IMG/VR virus record: IMGVR_UViG_3300046455_000393
Location: 1 to 38,875 of that record
Direction: 5' to 3' (one strand)
DNA length: 38,875 nt
Origin: a virus
The notes under the pieces: model-generated
Told to the model about the DNA's origin: nothing
The model's database searches: none
The model's input: only the letters and a program-made list of their open reading frames with translations
Made by a program: the position numbers and the translations under genes
Shown: one piece after another, positions 1-8,617 of the stretch
Layout of the letters: every line of letters begins with the position of its first letter
Position numbering within the stretch: the first letter of the stretch is position 1

Positions 1-127
1 GACAGCATCCTCGTACTTCTTCTGCGCTTCGCTCGCGTCGGACAGTGCGCCGATCTGCGGGATGATCGCCGCACCGAACGCGGCCACGGCGACAGCCGCC
101 GCACCCGCACCCGCGGCGAGCGGTGCC
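1..127. repeat. Terminal direct repeat (left copy), circular join
   Basis: Bases 1-127 are identical to 38749-38875. A terminal overlap of exactly 127 bases is what an assembler using k=127 leaves on a circular or circularly permuted molecule, so I read it as an assembly join and not as biological terminal redundancy. The tape-measure frame continues across it without a break, which supports circularity. Unique genome length would be 38,748 bp. Confidence 0.93.
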
Positions 128-267
128 AGCGCGGCCGCTGCAGGGATCGCCGCGCTGGCGAGCAGGAGCTTCTTGTGCAGGTCGCCCGCCGAGTCTCCTG
201 CCTTGTCCAGGACGCGGCTCAGCCGGTCTCGGCCCTCCAGCGTGAACGTGAGATGCGTCCCGGCCAT
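1..267 (-). CDS. Tape measure protein, N-terminal part (continues at 38748)
   Basis: First 89 codons of the tail tape measure protein. The ATG at 267-265 sits in an ATGA overlap with the stop of the frameshifted tail chaperone, the usual siphovirus order. The protein begins MAGTHLTFTLEGRDRLSRVL, then has a strongly hydrophobic Ala/Gly stretch. Reading on from base 1 into 38748 stays in frame to the stop at 35467, giving 1,182 residues in total. The gene looks cut here only because the circular genome was opened inside it. Confidence 0.93.
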   Translation of the reverse strand, partial: MAGTHLTFTLEGRDRLSRVLDKAGDSAGDLHKKLLLASAAIPAAAALAPLAAGAGAAAVAVAAFGAAIIPQIGALSDASEAQKKYEDAV

Positions 268-880
268 CACTCACCTCCGGCTGCTTGGGCCTGCGCGGCC
301 ACGTGTCGGTCGACCCAGGCCACGGCCTGGAGGAAGCGGGCCCGTGGCAGCGCTTCGAGCTCGGCGGGGCCGATGTGCAGGAGATGGGAGATCAGGGGCC
401 AGTAGTCGTCGAGGAGGTCTCCGATGCGGCGTCCGGCGAGGCCTCCAGCGCCGGAGCGGGCGTGGCGATGCCCTGGCCTTTTGGGGCCAGCTCCTCGAAC
501 GCCTTGTCGACGTCGGCCTCGTCGTGCGCCAGGGTCCGCATGAAGCCGGTCATCCGCTCGACGATCTCGTCCGTGGACTCCGGGTTCTTCACCAGCGCCT
601 CGGCCATGTCGAGGATCTCCGGGTACTCCAGCCGGGCCTTGGTCCGCCTCTTCCAGCCGGGGAGGTCGAACTCGGTGAACCGCAGCGTGGGCTGCTGCCG
701 CTTGCGGAACGCCCACAGGACGGCGCGCATCGCGGTCGGCTGCTGCTGGCGCAGGGCGCTGTCGACGTCGTCCCAGTCCAGACCGGTGGCGGACTCGATG
801 ACGGACGACTCGATCGCGGACAGGTCGTCGGTGGAGACCTCGTCGACGGTGCCGTCGTCGTGGCGGTAGGAAACGATCAC
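267..880 (-). CDS. Tail assembly chaperone, long form made by -1 frameshift (gpGT type)
   Basis: Read 880 to 479, then slip back one base and read 479 to 267. The zero frame gives 134 residues up to the slippery heptamer C CCA AAA (485-479 on the minus strand); the -1 frame adds 70 residues containing GDLLDDYWPLISHLL and ends in an ATGA overlap with the tape measure start. Total 204 aa. Tail chaperone pairs G/GT made by programmed -1 slippage just upstream of the tape measure are a conserved siphovirus feature. They bind the tape measure and major tail protein during tail assembly and are not in the virion. The heptamer fits X XXY YYZ exactly (CCCAAAA). Confidence 0.85.
392..880 (-). CDS. Tail assembly chaperone, short form (gpG type)
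   Basis: 162-aa product when no frameshift occurs. The GTG start at 880 follows AGGAG at good spacing. The protein is acidic and helical, with a Leu/Trp-rich middle (AMRAVLWAFRKR) and a low-complexity Pro/Ala/Ser/Thr tail after the slippery site, as expected when that tail is only the unslipped reading. It lies between a tail-completion protein and the tape measure, which sets its role in tail tube assembly. An ATG-initiated alternative was not found in frame near this start. Confidence 0.85.
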   Translation of the reverse strand: MIVSYRHDDGTVDEVSTDDLSAIESSVIESATGLDWDDVDSALRQQQPTAMRAVLWAFRKRQQPTLRFTEFDLPGWKRRTKARLEYPEILDMAEALVKNPESTDEIVERMTGFMRTLAHDEADVDKAFEELAPKGQGIATPAPALEASPDAASETSSTTTGP

Positions 881-894
881 GTGCTGCTCCTGGT

Positions 895-1401
895 CTATTC
901 GAGGCGGCGGCGCACGTCGTCGAGGACGCGCGCGGCTTCGCGCTCCATGCGGGGGCGGCCCTTGCGCACGGTGGCGTCCCACCACAGGGGGGTGGCGTTC
1001 TGCTGCACCCACCGGCGTCGGTTGCCGTACACGGGGTGGCGGATGCGGCCGGTGTTGATGGCGGCCGGCATCTTGCGCAGGTCGGCCGGCAGGCGGCCTT
1101 TGTCGAGCCAGACCTTGGCGCCCGGATTGCCGGAGGTCCGCACGGAGATGCGGATGGCCTCGGCGATCGTGGCGCGTAGCGGCCGGGTCGTAGGGGACGG
1201 GCCGCCCGGCCGGCCGCGGCGCCCCTGCGAGCTGATGTCCAGGCCGCGGATCGCAGACTGAAGTTCGTCACGCAGGGGCTCGGCGGCGTGCCGTAGGCGG
1301 CGCTGCATCGAGGCTCGGATGTTCTCGTGGCCGGCAGCCCGAAGGCGGCGCTGCAGTTCGATCAGGCTGCCGGTGGTGGTGATGCGGATGTCGGAGACCA
1401 C
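895..1401 (-). CDS. Tail completion/neck protein, HK97 gp10-like
   Basis: 168 aa, GTG start at 1401 preceded by GAGGTGA. The N terminus (RITTTGSLIELQRRLRAAG) has the pattern 'G...L...L' of HK97 gp10-family minor tail/head-tail joining proteins, followed by a basic helical body. It sits between the major tail protein and the chaperone gene. Family gp10 proteins more often come before the major tail protein, so position is slightly unusual and the assignment rests on the N-terminal pattern and context. It could also be a distinct minor tail protein. Confidence 0.55.
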   Translation of the reverse strand: MVSDIRITTTGSLIELQRRLRAAGHENIRASMQRRLRHAAEPLRDELQSAIRGLDISSQGRRGRPGGPSPTTRPLRATIAEAIRISVRTSGNPGAKVWLDKGRLPADLRKMPAAINTGRIRHPVYGNRRRWVQQNATPLWWDATVRKGRPRMEREAARVLDDVRRRLE

Positions 1402-1410
1402 GAGGTCACC

Positions 1411-2397
1411 TCACAGGGTGATGTCCGTGGACATGTATTCGATCTTCACCGGGTTGGTGCCGTCGTACAGGGCGGTGAAGTTGAAGGTCGGCCTGATGAC
1501 GTCGAAGCCGTCGACGACCGGGGGGCCCTCGTCGAACTTGACCGCGGGCAGGGTGATGCGGAACGTCTCGGCGTAGGTCGACGCGATGATCGGGCCGACG
1601 AACTCCCACACGAGCGAGGTCGCGCCGTCGCTGGTGTGCAGGTCGTCGAGGATCGTGTCGATGTAGTCCGTCTCCAGCGAACCAGTGATCTTCACCTGGT
1701 CGTTGGAGATGGGCTCCTTCTTCAGCCCGGCCTGGCCCGCGTAGAACCGCTCCGTCGCCTGCGGCCGCTCGATCTTCACGCTGACCTTGCGGACGCCGTC
1801 GCGCGCCGTCTCCGAGGAATACGTGCCGGTCTTGACGGCCATCTGCGAGAAGTGGAACGGGCTCATGTTCGGGTACGCGGCCGTCGCCAGCGTCTGCGCC
1901 TCGTCGCACGTCTTGCCGTCGAACTCGAACGACCCGGTGAGCATGCCGCCCACCTCGCATGCGAACTCTGCCGACGTGACCTTGCAGCCCAGGAACGTCT
2001 TGTCCGTCACCGTGCCCGTGGTGAGCGGCACGCCCTTCTGGATCGTGAGCGACTTGCCGGCCGTGTCCGCGAGGGTGTGGGTCTGCAGGTACGCGGCGGT
2101 CGCCACCTGCTGCACCGGCGTGACCGTCGTCCCCATGAGCGCCTGCAGCAGGACACCCATGGACTTGTTGACGATCTCCAGGTCGATGGAGCCCTGCACC
2201 TCCTGGCGCGTCAGCACGCGCCGGGACGACAGCGCGAGCAGACGCCCGGCCGCGATCCCCGCGGACTGCGCCGTCGTCTTCTTGAGAGCCAGGCTCTCCT
2301 TGGTGAACTCGATGAACTTGGCCGGCGCGACGAACGTCCCGTAGGTGGTCTCCGCACTGATACCGAGCTGGGCACCAAGGCCCGAACCGATCGCCAT
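1411..2397 (-). CDS. Major tail protein (tail tube)
   Basis: 328 aa. Subunit of the tail tube, expected as stacked hexamers around the tape measure. Evidence is position (after tail terminator, before chaperones), length, and beta-rich composition with repeated short strands, including MLTGSFEFDGKTCD and VKITGSLETDYIDT. It begins MAIGSGLGAQLGISAETTYG, the 'aqlG...E..yGt' start seen in many actinophage tube proteins. Its ATG overlaps the preceding stop by one base (TGATG), indicating coupled translation with the 71-aa gene. Confidence 0.85.
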   Translation of the reverse strand: MAIGSGLGAQLGISAETTYGTFVAPAKFIEFTKESLALKKTTAQSAGIAAGRLLALSSRRVLTRQEVQGSIDLEIVNKSMGVLLQALMGTTVTPVQQVATAAYLQTHTLADTAGKSLTIQKGVPLTTGTVTDKTFLGCKVTSAEFACEVGGMLTGSFEFDGKTCDEAQTLATAAYPNMSPFHFSQMAVKTGTYSSETARDGVRKVSVKIERPQATERFYAGQAGLKKEPISNDQVKITGSLETDYIDTILDDLHTSDGATSLVWEFVGPIIASTYAETFRITLPAVKFDEGPPVVDGFDVIRPTFNFTALYDGTNPVKIEYMSTDITL

Positions 2398-2612
2398 CAG
2401 AGATCAGCTCCCTTCGCGGCACGCGCCGCCTTCTTCGCCTCGGCCGCGGCACGCAGGCCGGGCTCCTCGACGGACTCCCAGTTGGTGGTCTGGCAGACGT
2501 AGCCGTCGAACCGCTCGTCCGGCACCTCGACCACGGTGTCCGGCTCGACGAGCCGGTCGCCGAGCTCAGGCACGGTGACCGGGTCCGAGCCCACGTAGCG
2601 CACTCGCGCCAT
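2397..2612 (-). CDS. Small protein between tail terminator and tail tube genes
   Basis: 71 aa, ATG at 2612 with GAGGAGT upstream. It contains a short beta-rich region (VTVPELGDRLVEPDTVVEVP), then an Ala/Lys-rich helical end. Small acidic or basic proteins of this kind are common in the head-tail gene cluster of actinophages but have no fixed function known to me. Its one-base overlap with the tube gene suggests equal-level expression. No function assigned. Confidence 0.65.
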   Translation of the reverse strand: MARVRYVGSDPVTVPELGDRLVEPDTVVEVPDERFDGYVCQTTNWESVEEPGLRAAAEAKKAARAAKGADL

Positions 2613-2636
2613 GGCTGTACTCCTCGGGTGGTTGGA

Positions 2637-3101
2637 TCAGATACGGGCTCGGCAGGACACCGCGAACTCGACGCTCACGGAGGCGCCGTCGCTTGTGGAC
2701 TGCTGGACGTTGCCGGTCGTGAGATGCGCCCACAGGACCGCGCCGTTCAGGGTGGGGGCCTCGGGCGCCGCGTCGCTGGCCCGCAGCGCCTGCTCGACCT
2801 CGCCGACCAGGTCGAAGGCGTCGGCACGGCGGAACGACATGTCCTTGTCTCCGCCCCGCGATTCCGCGAAGCAGGAGATCACGAACGCCTCGTCGCGGGT
2901 CCGGGCCCCAGCTGCGTTGAACGATTGCTCCAGCTCGACGGCCTGATCGCCGCCCGGCGACCAGCCGATGTGGATCCTGCGCCGTTGGGTCAGGTTCACT
3001 GCCGTTGGTCCGTCGACGATGGCGACCTCGGCCAGAGCGGGCCGGGCCCGCAGGATCGCGAGCAGCGCGTCGACCGCGGCAGGTACGCGGGAGGTCTGCA
3101 C
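2637..3101 (-). CDS. Tail terminator-like protein
   Basis: 154 aa. The GTG start at 3101 shares a base with the upstream stop, with GGGGGTGG just before it. It opens with a helix VPAAVDALLAILRARPAL and has later beta segments (IHIGWSPG, VSVEFAVSC), the fold order expected of gpU/lambda tail-terminator and DUF3168-type proteins that cap the tail tube. Placement between the head-tail connector and the tube supports this. A classical head-closure (SPP1 gp16-like) gene is not recognisable between it and the connector, so it may cover or replace part of that job. Confidence 0.6.
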   Translation of the reverse strand: MQTSRVPAAVDALLAILRARPALAEVAIVDGPTAVNLTQRRRIHIGWSPGGDQAVELEQSFNAAGARTRDEAFVISCFAESRGGDKDMSFRRADAFDLVGEVEQALRASDAAPEAPTLNGAVLWAHLTTGNVQQSTSDGASVSVEFAVSCRARI

Positions 3102-3655
3102 TACGCCACCCCCGGCGGAACCTTGTAGGCCTCCAGCAGTTGCAGGACCCGGTTGGGGATCGCGTAGCCCCAGCCCGGCACGGCCTCGGTGACGCTGAAG
3201 TCCTCACCGCCGCCGATGGAGGACATGCCGCGCGACGCCCCGTACTGGGTGCGCCACAGATGCTGCAGCAGGATGCGGGCGGCGAGGTTGATGGTGGCCG
3301 GCACCTCGCCCCGCCCGGCCGTATAAGTGACTCGCCACAGCGTCCCGGCGAACGAGCCGCCCCGGTACCGGACGATGCCGGTGGCCCCGTCCAGGACGAG
3401 GGCGCTGAGGTCGAGGTCGTCTCCGGTCTCGACCGCGGGGGCGACCGACACCAGGGCGACGGCCGGGATGTGCGACAGGCACATCGAGGCGCTGCGGCCC
3501 TCGATCGTCTCGGCGAACTCGCGGGTCTCGACCGGACCCACGTGCCGCTCGATCGCGGCGGTGAGCGCCTCGACGTACACCTGCAGCTCGACGTCCTCCG
3601 CCGTACCGTCGATGTCGAGCTGCGCCTTCGCCTCTTCGAGCGTGAGCAGCGCCAT
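3101..3655 (-). CDS. Head-tail connector, HK97 gp6-like
   Basis: 184 aa. The N terminus MALLTLEEAKAQLDID is the hallmark 'lLtleeak..L.id' of gp6-type adaptor proteins that form a ring below the portal. A second helix (ALTAAIERHVG) and a C-terminal helical part (INLAARILLQHLWRTQYGA) complete the usual all-helix fold, with a beta insertion between. It follows capsid and a small gene and comes before the tail terminator, as expected. Confidence 0.82.
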   Translation of the reverse strand: MALLTLEEAKAQLDIDGTAEDVELQVYVEALTAAIERHVGPVETREFAETIEGRSASMCLSHIPAVALVSVAPAVETGDDLDLSALVLDGATGIVRYRGGSFAGTLWRVTYTAGRGEVPATINLAARILLQHLWRTQYGASRGMSSIGGGEDFSVTEAVPGWGYAIPNRVLQLLEAYKVPPGVA

Positions 3656-3667
3656 GGGGACCTCCGC

Positions 3668-3889
3668 CTACTTCTGCGCGGCAGGCTTCGCCGCGGGCTT
3701 GCGGCCTGTGGCCTTCTCCGGCGAACCGGGGACGGTCGCGTGTTCCTCGGCGCCGTCGTCCTCGACCGCGAGACCGCCCGCGATCATGTGCCGGGCCTCC
3801 TCGTCGGGCAGGTCGACCACGCCGCCCCGCGCGGGCCAGGACTCGCCGTCGCGGGTCCCGGAGATGGCGACCTTCATGCGAACACGCAT
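3668..3889 (-). CDS. Small structural-cluster protein of unknown role
   Basis: 73 aa between capsid and connector. It starts with a beta-rich segment (KVAISGTRDGESWPARGG), then an acidic part and an Ala/Lys/Pro tail (TGRKPAAKPAAQK) that is probably unstructured. Similar short proteins occupy this position in many actinophages. A second Met six codons in is an equally good start. Function unknown. Confidence 0.65.
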   Translation of the reverse strand: MRVRMKVAISGTRDGESWPARGGVVDLPDEEARHMIAGGLAVEDDGAEEHATVPGSPEKATGRKPAAKPAAQK

Positions 3890-3912
3890 TGCTGTTTCCT
3901 CTCAAGGCCGAG

Positions 3913-3938
3913 GGGGCGGCCACGACCGTGGCCGCCCC
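3913..3938 (-). terminator. GC hairpin after the major capsid gene
   Basis: Perfect 12-bp inverted repeat (GGGGCGGCCACG / CGTGGCCGCCCC) separated by two bases, directly after the capsid stop at 3952. No U-run follows, which is normal for actinomycete terminators. It could be a partial terminator or an RNA-stabilising hairpin that sets capsid message above downstream genes. Confidence 0.6.
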
Positions 3939-3951
3939 GGGTGCGGATGGA

Positions 3952-5166
3952 TCAGGACGCCGCGCCGGTGAACAGCTTCACGGCGCCGGTCTGGTCGACG
4001 AGCAGGCCGTCCGCGCGGATGATCGCCCGGAAGGTCACCAGGTCGGAGTTGAAGGCGTAGTCGTCGGACCGCTCGAACCGCACCCCGCCCGCCATGCGGA
4101 CGAAGTACTGCGAGATGTCGCCGAACGCCACGGACTTCGCGTTGAGCGCGATGGCCGCCACGTTCGGGTCCGTGTGCACCGGCTTGCCCAGCAGCATGTC
4201 CGGAGCGCCGACCTGGATGGACGGCTGCCACAGGTACTGGCCCTGGGAGTCCTTCAGCTTGCGAGCCGCACCGAGCGTTGCATCGCGCATCAGCCAGCCG
4301 CACGACGTGCTGTTCCGGTACGGAGCGATGACCGAGTAGTAGAGGTCGATCAGGTTGTCCGCGGTGAACGCGCCCACCACGCCGGTGCCGCCGGTCACGC
4401 CGGCCGACGCGGAGGTGATGATGCCGGTCGGCTTCGACGATCCGTCACCAGTGATCGCGTGGACGCCGAACGCGTTGCCCAACGCCCTGCCCGCCTGCAT
4501 GGCGAGGTAGCCCTCGAGGTCCACGCCCGTGTCGGTGAGCAGCTCGGTGGCCGCCTGGATCAGCACGGCGTACTTGTAGGCGCCCAGGGTCCGCTTGCCG
4601 AACGCCGGGTCCGACTCGCTGATCGCCGCGGCTTCGGCGGTGAGCGCGGCGCTGGAGTGCGCCGTGGTCACCGGGATCTCGATCGTCTCGCCGGACGCCG
4701 TGTTCAGCACGGTGGGCCCGGCCATCAGAATCCCGGACACCTCGATGAGGTGCGCCATCAGCTGGCCGTAGAAGGTGGTGGGGACCGTGTTGCCGCCCGC
4801 GGTCGTCGTGCCCTTGACCAGGTCACGGAAGGCGACCCCGGCCGGCTTCGCGACGTCGATGCTGCGGATCTCGCCGCGGGCCCACCGGCGCAGTTCGGAG
4901 TCCTCGACGGGCTGTCGCTCCTGCTCCTGCGGCTTGGCGAGCAGCCCAGCGAACGCGGCCTCGGCGTCCTTGGTCCGCTGCTCCGCCTCGGTCAGGTCCT
5001 TCACGCGAAGGTCGATCTTGTCGAGGTCCGCGTTGAAGGCCTGGTACTTGCCCTCTTCCTCGGCGGTCAGATCCCGCTTCTCGTTCTCGGCCGTGTCGAG
5101 CAGTTCCTTCGCCTGCTCCCACACGTTGGCGCGCCGCTCCTGCAGCGCCTTGATGAACGCAGTCAT
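3952..5166 (-). CDS. Major capsid protein, HK97 fold
   Basis: 404 aa, ATG at 5166 behind a near-perfect AGGAGG. Residues 1-80 form a charged coiled coil (ALQERRANVWEQAKELLD, LTAEEEGKYQAFNADLDKID), the delta domain that acts as scaffold and is removed by the prohead protease. The rest is the HK97 capsid body, with VNTVPTTFYGQL-like N-arm sequence and a conserved LTDTGVDLEGYLA spine helix region. It follows protease and portal as expected. Confidence 0.93.
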   Translation of the reverse strand: MTAFIKALQERRANVWEQAKELLDTAENEKRDLTAEEEGKYQAFNADLDKIDLRVKDLTEAEQRTKDAEAAFAGLLAKPQEQERQPVEDSELRRWARGEIRSIDVAKPAGVAFRDLVKGTTTAGGNTVPTTFYGQLMAHLIEVSGILMAGPTVLNTASGETIEIPVTTAHSSAALTAEAAAISESDPAFGKRTLGAYKYAVLIQAATELLTDTGVDLEGYLAMQAGRALGNAFGVHAITGDGSSKPTGIITSASAGVTGGTGVVGAFTADNLIDLYYSVIAPYRNSTSCGWLMRDATLGAARKLKDSQGQYLWQPSIQVGAPDMLLGKPVHTDPNVAAIALNAKSVAFGDISQYFVRMAGGVRFERSDDYAFNSDLVTFRAIIRADGLLVDQTGAVKLFTGAAS

Positions 5167-5254
5167 CTCGCCCTCCTGGGCATGACGAAGGCGCCCGCGG
5201 CAAGTGGGCCGGGACGCCTGATGGGTGGTGTGTCGAGGTGGGGTTCGCCCTGCC

Positions 5255-5929
5255 TCAGAAGGTGCGGCGCAAGTTCAGCTCGGCGCGCCGCTGCCGTACC
5301 GCCATGACCGGGTGGGTGTCGCCCTGCCCGGTCGGCGGGATGATCGTGGGGGCGGGGCCCGCGAGGAACCGCTTGAGCTCGCCGGCCTCCGCCGCGGCCC
5401 GGACCTCGGCCAGTTCGGCGCCCGCCTTCTCCGCCAGGGAGCGCAGGCCCGTGGACGTGTCCAGGTACGCAGGGTCGTTGACCGGGGCGACGTCGACCAG
5501 CTGGCCGGACAGCAGCGTCCGCACCGGGAAGCCGTCGTCTGTCATCGCCCAGTCGTCCTCGAACGTGTAGAACGCGAAGCTGGACTCGGCGACGTCGCCG
5601 CGCTGCACCAGCTCGTACACGTCGCCGCGCGCGGCCGGGACGTCCACGCTGTAGTCGAGGCCCGTGCCGTCCGTCTGCAGTCGCAGCGTGCCTGAGCGGG
5701 ACGTGCCCAGCAGCATGTTGTTGTCGTGGTTGTAGCGGGCCATCACGCGTGGCCAGCCGTCGCCCTCGCTCTTCGCGAAAAAGCCGGGGTCGATGCGCTC
5801 GACGAATCCGCCGAGGTTGCGGGACAGCGTGTTGAACTTCGCCGCGTACCCGCCGATGGTCCTGCTGTCGCCGGCCGCCCGGACCTCGACGAGGCCGCGC
5901 GTGAACCGACGCTCACTGTCGCCGTTCAT
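5255..5929 (-). CDS. Prohead protease, HK97/S78 family
   Basis: 224 aa, ATG at 5929 in a TGATG overlap with the portal stop. It contains the family pattern GYAAKFNTLSRNLGGFVERI, then a candidate catalytic His in ARYNHDNNMLLG and Ser in DVAESSFAFY. It cleaves the capsid delta domain and itself during maturation. The C-terminal 60 residues are helical and Ala/Glu-rich. Position between portal and capsid is canonical. Confidence 0.9.
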   Translation of the reverse strand: MNGDSERRFTRGLVEVRAAGDSRTIGGYAAKFNTLSRNLGGFVERIDPGFFAKSEGDGWPRVMARYNHDNNMLLGTSRSGTLRLQTDGTGLDYSVDVPAARGDVYELVQRGDVAESSFAFYTFEDDWAMTDDGFPVRTLLSGQLVDVAPVNDPAYLDTSTGLRSLAEKAGAELAEVRAAAEAGELKRFLAGPAPTIIPPTGQGDTHPVMAVRQRRAELNLRRTF

Positions 5930-7074
5930 CAGTTCTCGCTTTCGTCGGGCGCCACCTTGCCCAGTGGCGTGTAGTCCTGGCCCAGACCGTTGGGCAGGGG
6001 CGGCTCGTCCTCCACGCGCCGCAGCTCGTCGATGTTGTGCAGTCCGATCGCCCGGGAGATCCGGTGCGACTGGTAGCGGGTCAGGGTGTCGGTGCGCAGC
6101 ATCGCGTCCACGTTGAACCGCGCCTCTTCGGTGGGAGGCCGCAGCCAGGAGAACGCGTCCTCCAGCCGGGCCAGCCACGGACGCAGCGTCCACGTCAGCA
6201 GGTCGATGCTGTTCTGCTCGACCGTGGCGTAGGTGAGGCTGCCGCCCGTCTCCCCGCCGACCTTCTCCGGCGGCACCCCGTAGATCGCGGCGATCTGGTT
6301 CGCCGTTGCCTTGATGGTCTCCAGGAACTGGCTCTCGTTCGCGGGCACGGAGATGGCCCGGTACTTCACGCCGTTGCCCAGCGCCACCACGTCGCGGCCC
6401 TCGGCGGCCTCCTTGAACCGGGCCTTCAGGACGGTGGCCGCGTCACGGTCGACGGCCATGTCCGTCTCCAGGACGGCGCTCGGGGTAGACCCGTTGGCGA
6501 ACCAGTCCCGACCGAACTGCCCGGCCAGCAGGCCAGCCTCCGTCGTTGTCGCGAAGTACGCGATCGGCGACAGTCCCAGGATCTGACCGGGCACCGTGTA
6601 CGCCGGGATGTGGAACAGCTCGCCGTCCTCGAGACGCCGGCCCTTGTAGTACCAGACCGGGACCGCGGCAAGGTTGTCCTGGATGCCCACGTCGTCCGGG
6701 TGCAGCCACTCGATCTGGCTCGGCCAGCCGTCCGGGCCCCAGGCGACGACCAGCCCGTAAGCGTTGCCGCGCAGCGTCAGCGACGTCATGCACCGGTGCA
6801 GCCAGTCGTAGCGCGTGCCGGTCGCGGCCGGCCGCCGGAACAGCGGGGGCGTCGGGGCGCGCAGCCGGTCGTCTCCCTGCGTCCGGTAGGACTTCAGCGG
6901 CAGGGACGCCACGGAGTCCGCGAGCAGCCGCGTGGCCGCATACACGGGCCCCAGGCGGAGCGCCCGTTCCTGGCTGCCGCCGCGCAGGACGGCCGGATCG
7001 CCGCCCGCTCCCCACACGTCCTGGTACGAGATCGCCCGCTTCAACGCCGTGCGGCGGAAGGGCCACCACCTCAT
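5929..7074 (-). CDS. Portal protein, HK97 family
   Basis: 381 aa. Dodecameric ring at the unique capsid vertex through which DNA enters and leaves. Recognised by VYAATRLLADSVASLPLKSY near the N terminus, LTLRGNAYGLVVAWGPDG, and the stem/clip region GVPPEKVGGETGGSLTYATV. Length matches HK97-type portals. Starts 13 bases after the large terminase stop. Confidence 0.93.
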   Translation of the reverse strand: MRWWPFRRTALKRAISYQDVWGAGGDPAVLRGGSQERALRLGPVYAATRLLADSVASLPLKSYRTQGDDRLRAPTPPLFRRPAATGTRYDWLHRCMTSLTLRGNAYGLVVAWGPDGWPSQIEWLHPDDVGIQDNLAAVPVWYYKGRRLEDGELFHIPAYTVPGQILGLSPIAYFATTTEAGLLAGQFGRDWFANGSTPSAVLETDMAVDRDAATVLKARFKEAAEGRDVVALGNGVKYRAISVPANESQFLETIKATANQIAAIYGVPPEKVGGETGGSLTYATVEQNSIDLLTWTLRPWLARLEDAFSWLRPPTEEARFNVDAMLRTDTLTRYQSHRISRAIGLHNIDELRRVEDEPPLPNGLGQDYTPLGKVAPDESEN

Positions 7075-7087
7075 GTCGTCACCCTTC

Positions 7088-8617
7088 TCACCACACGCTC
7101 AGCAGGATGTCGCCCGGCGGCTCGACCTCGGCGCCCAGTCCCCACTTCGCGAGGGTCGAGGCGACGAGCGGGCTGATGTCGACGTTCACGCCGCGGCGGG
7201 CCCACGCCCACGCATCCCCGAGCGGCCGCTTCTGCGCGCCCGCCAGCGCCGTTGCGAGGGGCGCCTGGTCGAGGTGGCTGAGGGTCTGCTCGGTGACCGC
7301 GTCGTAGAACTGGCCGCAGGCCGACGCGATCTCGCGCGCCTTCGGCTGGACCACCTCGACACCGAGGCGCTGCTGCAGCTGCTCGATGATGGAGCCGGCC
7401 GGGCCGCCGCCGTCGACCACCCAGCACTTCGGCTTCCACCGCTTGTGCAGTTCCTCGGCCCGGTCCAGCAGCCATCCCGTGCCCGGCCGGTGCTCGACCA
7501 CCTCGACGTGCGTGCCGCCCCGCCACGCGCCCGCCACGGCGATCGCCGCGTGCGAGCGCTCGGGGGTCATGTCGATGGCGAACGCGACCTGCCCCTCGGG
7601 CCCGGAGTCCGCGTCCGCCAGCGCCCGCCACACGTCCTCGCCGATGACCTGCCACGTGTCCGCCGTGTCCGACGGGTACACGCCCACACCGAGCCGCTCG
7701 CGGGAGAACAGGGTGTCGCCCAGCGTCAGCCGCTCGTTCGCCGACTTCTCCAGCGTCAGCCGGTAGCCGATCGCCGGGTTCGACTTCAGGATCGACTTGG
7801 CGTCCGCCACGTCGTCGTGTTCCGTGCAGCCCTGCCCGCACTCGTCGCGGTGCTCGTTGATCGACCACTCGAAGTAGGCGAGCGTCGGATCCGGCACACC
7901 GGTCTCGGCGGCCGCCAGGGCCCGGCGCCGCAACCGGCCCAGCTGCACCGACTGGTGACCGATGCCCGCGCTCCCCAAGTACCACGTCTGCGGGTTGGCG
8001 ACCGCGGCCAGCGTCGGCGCGAGTGCCGCCATGGCGTCGTCGCCCAGGATCATGTCCTCGTCGAGGACCACGCAGTCCGCGGTGAAGCCACGACCGCTGC
8101 CGCCGGAGCGGGCGATGAACCGCAACTCCTGCCCGGAGTGCAGCTCAATGGCCTCGTCGCCCACTGTCTTCCGGTAGATCTTCACGCGTTTGTGCAGGTC
8201 AGGGCATGCACGGATCAGGTTCTCGACCCGCTTGTACGCGTTCTTCGCCGTCTTGAACTCGTGGGCGCTGTGCAGGATCAGCCGCTCACCGCCGATGAAC
8301 AGGCCCCACAACTCGCGGGCCTCGATGATTCCGCCCTTGCCGTTCTGCCTCGGGACGTTGACGCACACCTCGGGCGCCGCCCAGTTGCCGTCGGCGCGCT
8401 CGCCCATGCCCTGGTCGAGGACGTGCTGCTGCCACGGATCGAGCTTCAGCCCGGCGCGGGCCGCCAGGTCGACGGCCTCCTGCCCCGCGCTCGACAGCGC
8501 CTTGCCCGGCACGGTGAACACCCGGGGGCGCTGGCGGCCGTACACGGGGCCGTCAGCCACCGACGGCCCGCTCTGCTGCAGCGGCTCGGCGCTTCTTTCG
8601 CTGCTCAGCAATGTCAT
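7088..8617 (-). CDS. terL: Terminase large subunit
   Basis: 509 aa from the ATG at 8617, which has GGGGGA seven bases upstream and overlaps the small terminase by 65 bp. The packaging ATPase has a Walker A-like VPRQNGKGG near residues 89-96 and Walker B CVVLDED near 182-188; the C-terminal RNase H-like nuclease carries acidic residues in FAIDMTPE and CWVVDGGG. It cuts concatemers and drives DNA into the prohead with the portal. A longer frame upstream lies inside the small terminase gene and is not favoured. Confidence 0.92.
   Translation of the reverse strand: MTLLSSERSAEPLQQSGPSVADGPVYGRQRPRVFTVPGKALSSAGQEAVDLAARAGLKLDPWQQHVLDQGMGERADGNWAAPEVCVNVPRQNGKGGIIEARELWGLFIGGERLILHSAHEFKTAKNAYKRVENLIRACPDLHKRVKIYRKTVGDEAIELHSGQELRFIARSGGSGRGFTADCVVLDEDMILGDDAMAALAPTLAAVANPQTWYLGSAGIGHQSVQLGRLRRRALAAAETGVPDPTLAYFEWSINEHRDECGQGCTEHDDVADAKSILKSNPAIGYRLTLEKSANERLTLGDTLFSRERLGVGVYPSDTADTWQVIGEDVWRALADADSGPEGQVAFAIDMTPERSHAAIAVAGAWRGGTHVEVVEHRPGTGWLLDRAEELHKRWKPKCWVVDGGGPAGSIIEQLQQRLGVEVVQPKAREIASACGQFYDAVTEQTLSHLDQAPLATALAGAQKRPLGDAWAWARRGVNVDISPLVASTLAKWGLGAEVEPPGDILLSVW

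Noticed and set aside
1-127. True direct terminal repeats of a linear virion
   Set aside because: Exactly 127 bases is an assembler k-mer length, the ends fall inside a gene, and a better packaging site exists at 8.8-9.0 kb.
1327-2502. 391-codon plus-strand frame opposite the tail tube gene
   Set aside because: Shadow reading of the tail tube gene; composition is Arg/Asp/Val-rich with no domain.
5167-5254. Hairpin terminator between protease and capsid genes
   Set aside because: GGCGTCCCGGC/GCCGCGGGCGCC arms are poorly matched; too weak to list as a feature.
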